Source: Aquabacterium sp029268225
GTDB taxonomy: Bacteria > Pseudomonadota > Gammaproteobacteria > Burkholderiales > Burkholderiaceae_C
Direction of reading: 5' to 3'
DNA length: 64,000 nucleotides
NCBI RefSeq assembly: GCF_037482285.1
Contig: NZ_JBBEYB010000015.1
Coordinates: 1-64,000 of the forward strand
Each line of letters opens with the position of its first letter. Position 1 is the first letter of the stretch. The translations under genes and the position numbers were made by a program. Under the pieces are notes generated by a model. That model saw only the letters and a program-made list of their open reading frames with translations, was not told the origin of the DNA and did no database searches. Positions 63,934 through 64,000 of this stretch are shown piece after piece.

Positions 63934-63954
63934 ATCCGTACAAAGTCCGTACAG
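63934..63954 (+). repeat. Paired GTCCGTAC direct repeat, right end
   Basis: ATCCGTAC at 63934-63941 and GTCCGTAC at 63945-63952 (11-bp period), followed by AG. It matches the left-end pair at 57841 over 20 bp with few differences and has the same orientation. Confidence 0.6.
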
Positions 63955-63955
63955 G

Positions 63956-63990
63956 AAAGAAAAAAGCACCTAGCCGCGAAGCTAAGTGCC
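63956..63990 (-). terminator. Rho-independent terminator at the right edge (minus strand)
   Basis: On the minus strand GCACTTAGC pairs with GCTAGGTGC (one G-U) around TTCGCG, followed by TTTTTTCTTT. It serves a gene on the minus strand entering from beyond the window; the restored tRNA-Arg is one candidate. Confidence 0.8.
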
Positions 63991-64000
63991 TGATCTATAT

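Larger units (their letters stand above)
57697..64000 (+). mobile_element. Integrative element inserted in tRNA-Arg(CCG), right end outside window
   Basis: The left boundary is the 3' half of a tRNA-Arg gene. Inside lie a tyrosine integrase, an AlpA-like regulator, a Toprim/DUF3987 replication protein and small proteins. The paired GTCCGTAC repeats at 57841 and 63934 suggest integrase arm sites near both ends and therefore a total size close to 6.3 kb. No structural phage gene and no relaxase are visible. The type (satellite, small ICE-like island or defective prophage) is inference. Confidence 0.75.

Overview
The window is a high-GC segment of a betaproteobacterial chromosome, most likely order Burkholderiales (Comamonadaceae or the Leptothrix/Sphaerotilus relatives). 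This rests on gene content and order: serS next to tRNA-Ser, ispH-slpA, cysB fused by overlap to sbp-cysTWA, accB-accC-prmA with a DUF3426 protein, gpmA/rhodanese/grxC/secB/gpsA/trmL, and groES-groEL behind a CIRCE operator. Most of it is ordinary, densely packed core genome; the two ends carry mobile DNA.

Layout. 1-3.2 kb: debris of mobile elements. It holds an IS1595-type transposase running off the left edge, then a tyrosine-recombinase gene that has lost its N-terminal half together with its translationally coupled small partner. 3.2-9.9 kb: tRNA-Ser(CGA), serS, ispH, an FKBP isomerase, radC, an Smr protein, a truncated globin, a MinD/FlhG-like ATPase and a diguanylate cyclase. 10-12.9 kb: cheR-cheD-cheB. 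12.9-17.7 kb: a PlpD-type patatin autotransporter, a 55-residue DUF3149 membrane protein, and groES-groEL. 17.7-24.7 kb: a BluB-like nitroreductase and the sulfate uptake operon with two periplasmic binding proteins. 24.9-33.2 kb: an SDR, a PF10118 protein and a six-gene surface-glycan operon. 33.3-46.9 kb: lysS, a TlpA-like protein, aroQ, accBC, prmA, a PfkB kinase, gpmA, a rhodanese, grxC, secB, gpsA and trmL. 47-51.5 kb: a PAS-GGDEF-EAL sensor and an HDOD-GAF protein. 51.5-55.3 kb: two exported phosphatases (UshA-like and PhoD-like), each preceded by 11-bp-periodic repeats resembling Pho boxes. 55.3-57.5 kb: selD-mnmH for selenium modification of tRNA.

57.7 kb to the right edge: an integrative element. 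The 3' half of a tRNA-Arg(CCG) gene marks its left end. It is followed by a tyrosine integrase, a decayed gene, an AlpA-like regulator, two small proteins, a Toprim/DUF3987 primase-helicase-like protein and a 200-residue protein, the last four in 4-nt overlapping reading frames. A dyad-rich, apparently noncoding block of about 550 bp comes next. The same paired GTCCGTAC repeat (11-bp period) lies about 100 bp inside the left end and about 50 bp from the window's right edge. That suggests a compact element of only about 6.3 kb, with integration and replication genes but no visible capsid, terminase or relaxase genes. A palindrome inside the last gene and a long-armed dyad just after it are candidate origin or packaging signals. 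This element is the best candidate for an undescribed system, for example a phage-satellite-like or self-replicating minimal island.

Start codons were chosen from ribosome-binding sites, gene overlaps and family length. All functional names come from recognising motifs by eye; no database search was run.
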